From positions 14,326,752 to 14,390,751 of the forward strand of contig OZ023265.1 in the NCBI GenBank assembly GCA_964006375.1: a DNA stretch of 64,000 nt, given 5' to 3'. Source of the stretch: Tillus elongatus. Lineage: Eukaryota > Arthropoda > Insecta > Coleoptera > Cleridae. Below are positions 63,958 through 64,000 of this stretch, piece by piece. Each line of letters opens with the position of its first letter. The stretch's first letter is position 1. The notes under the pieces are model-generated. The model was not told where the DNA came from and made no database searches. It was given only the letters and a program-made list of their open reading frames with translations. Made by a program: the position numbers and the translations under genes.

Positions 63958-64000
63958 TATAGGGTGTCTTGAGCTACATCTTAAAAAATTATTTCTACAG

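Overview
This is a eukaryotic, AT-rich, non-coding stretch made almost entirely of transposable elements (TEs) in various states of decay. No intact host gene, rRNA, operon or CRISPR array could be supported. The mix of APE-type non-LTR retrotransposons with poly(A) tails, RNase H-bearing non-LTR elements, Penelope-like elements (PLEs), hAT and Tc1/mariner-type DNA transposons suggests an arthropod, most likely an insect with a large repeat-rich genome. That placement is inference from TE content; the species cannot be named from the sequence.

The dominant feature is one interspersed repeat family, called the composite repeat here. A complete copy runs about 1.3-1.4 kb. End A starts TAGTGAATTTTC and folds back on itself. 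A long (AT)n array of 50-210 bp follows, then a roughly 1 kb body with an internal block near ACCGATAACTC. End B is a hairpin-capable segment closing with GCACTTGCTGCGTCC. About twenty full or partial copies occur in both orientations (for example 1938-3231, 17803-18838, 37725-39130, 62155 to the window end), and 24 (AT)n arrays are present. Other TEs repeatedly join the window exactly at these arrays.

Layout. 0-6 kb: composite copies, two hammerhead-like motifs, and a roughly 1 kb mariner-like element with long inverted ends. 6.8-8.8 kb: a Jockey-like ORF2 with two stop codons. 9.3-10.3 kb: the first copy of non-LTR 'family A' with clear target-site duplications (TSDs). 14.4-17.2 kb: a PLE in head-to-tail arrangement inside a composite repeat. 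17.2-21.2 kb: non-LTR fragments and a hAT element with an 8-bp TSD, itself hit by a composite repeat. 22.4-24.8 and 27.9-29.7 kb: two IS630-Tc1/mariner-type transposons with very long terminal inverted repeats (TIRs). 30.8-33 kb: an LTR-like insertion. 33-36.4 kb: a large inverted repeat around a PLE fragment. 39.2-48.5 kb: four family A copies, two in inverted orientation sharing 3' flank. 49.8-51.5 kb: a 104-bp tandem repeat and a second PLE family. 53-58.7 kb: mariner remnant, RNase H-type non-LTR fragments and a family A endonuclease. 58.8-64 kb: LTR-like sequence, (AT)n arrays and a composite copy carrying a TIR element with a small ORF.

The genes do not form a pathway; what ties the window together is nesting. 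The (AT)n-bearing repeat acts as a recurrent junction for PLEs, TA-targeting DNA transposons and non-LTR elements. The most unusual items are the hammerhead-like motifs with PLE-type architecture, the transposons with 200-540 bp TIRs, and the uncharacterised (AT)n composite repeat itself.
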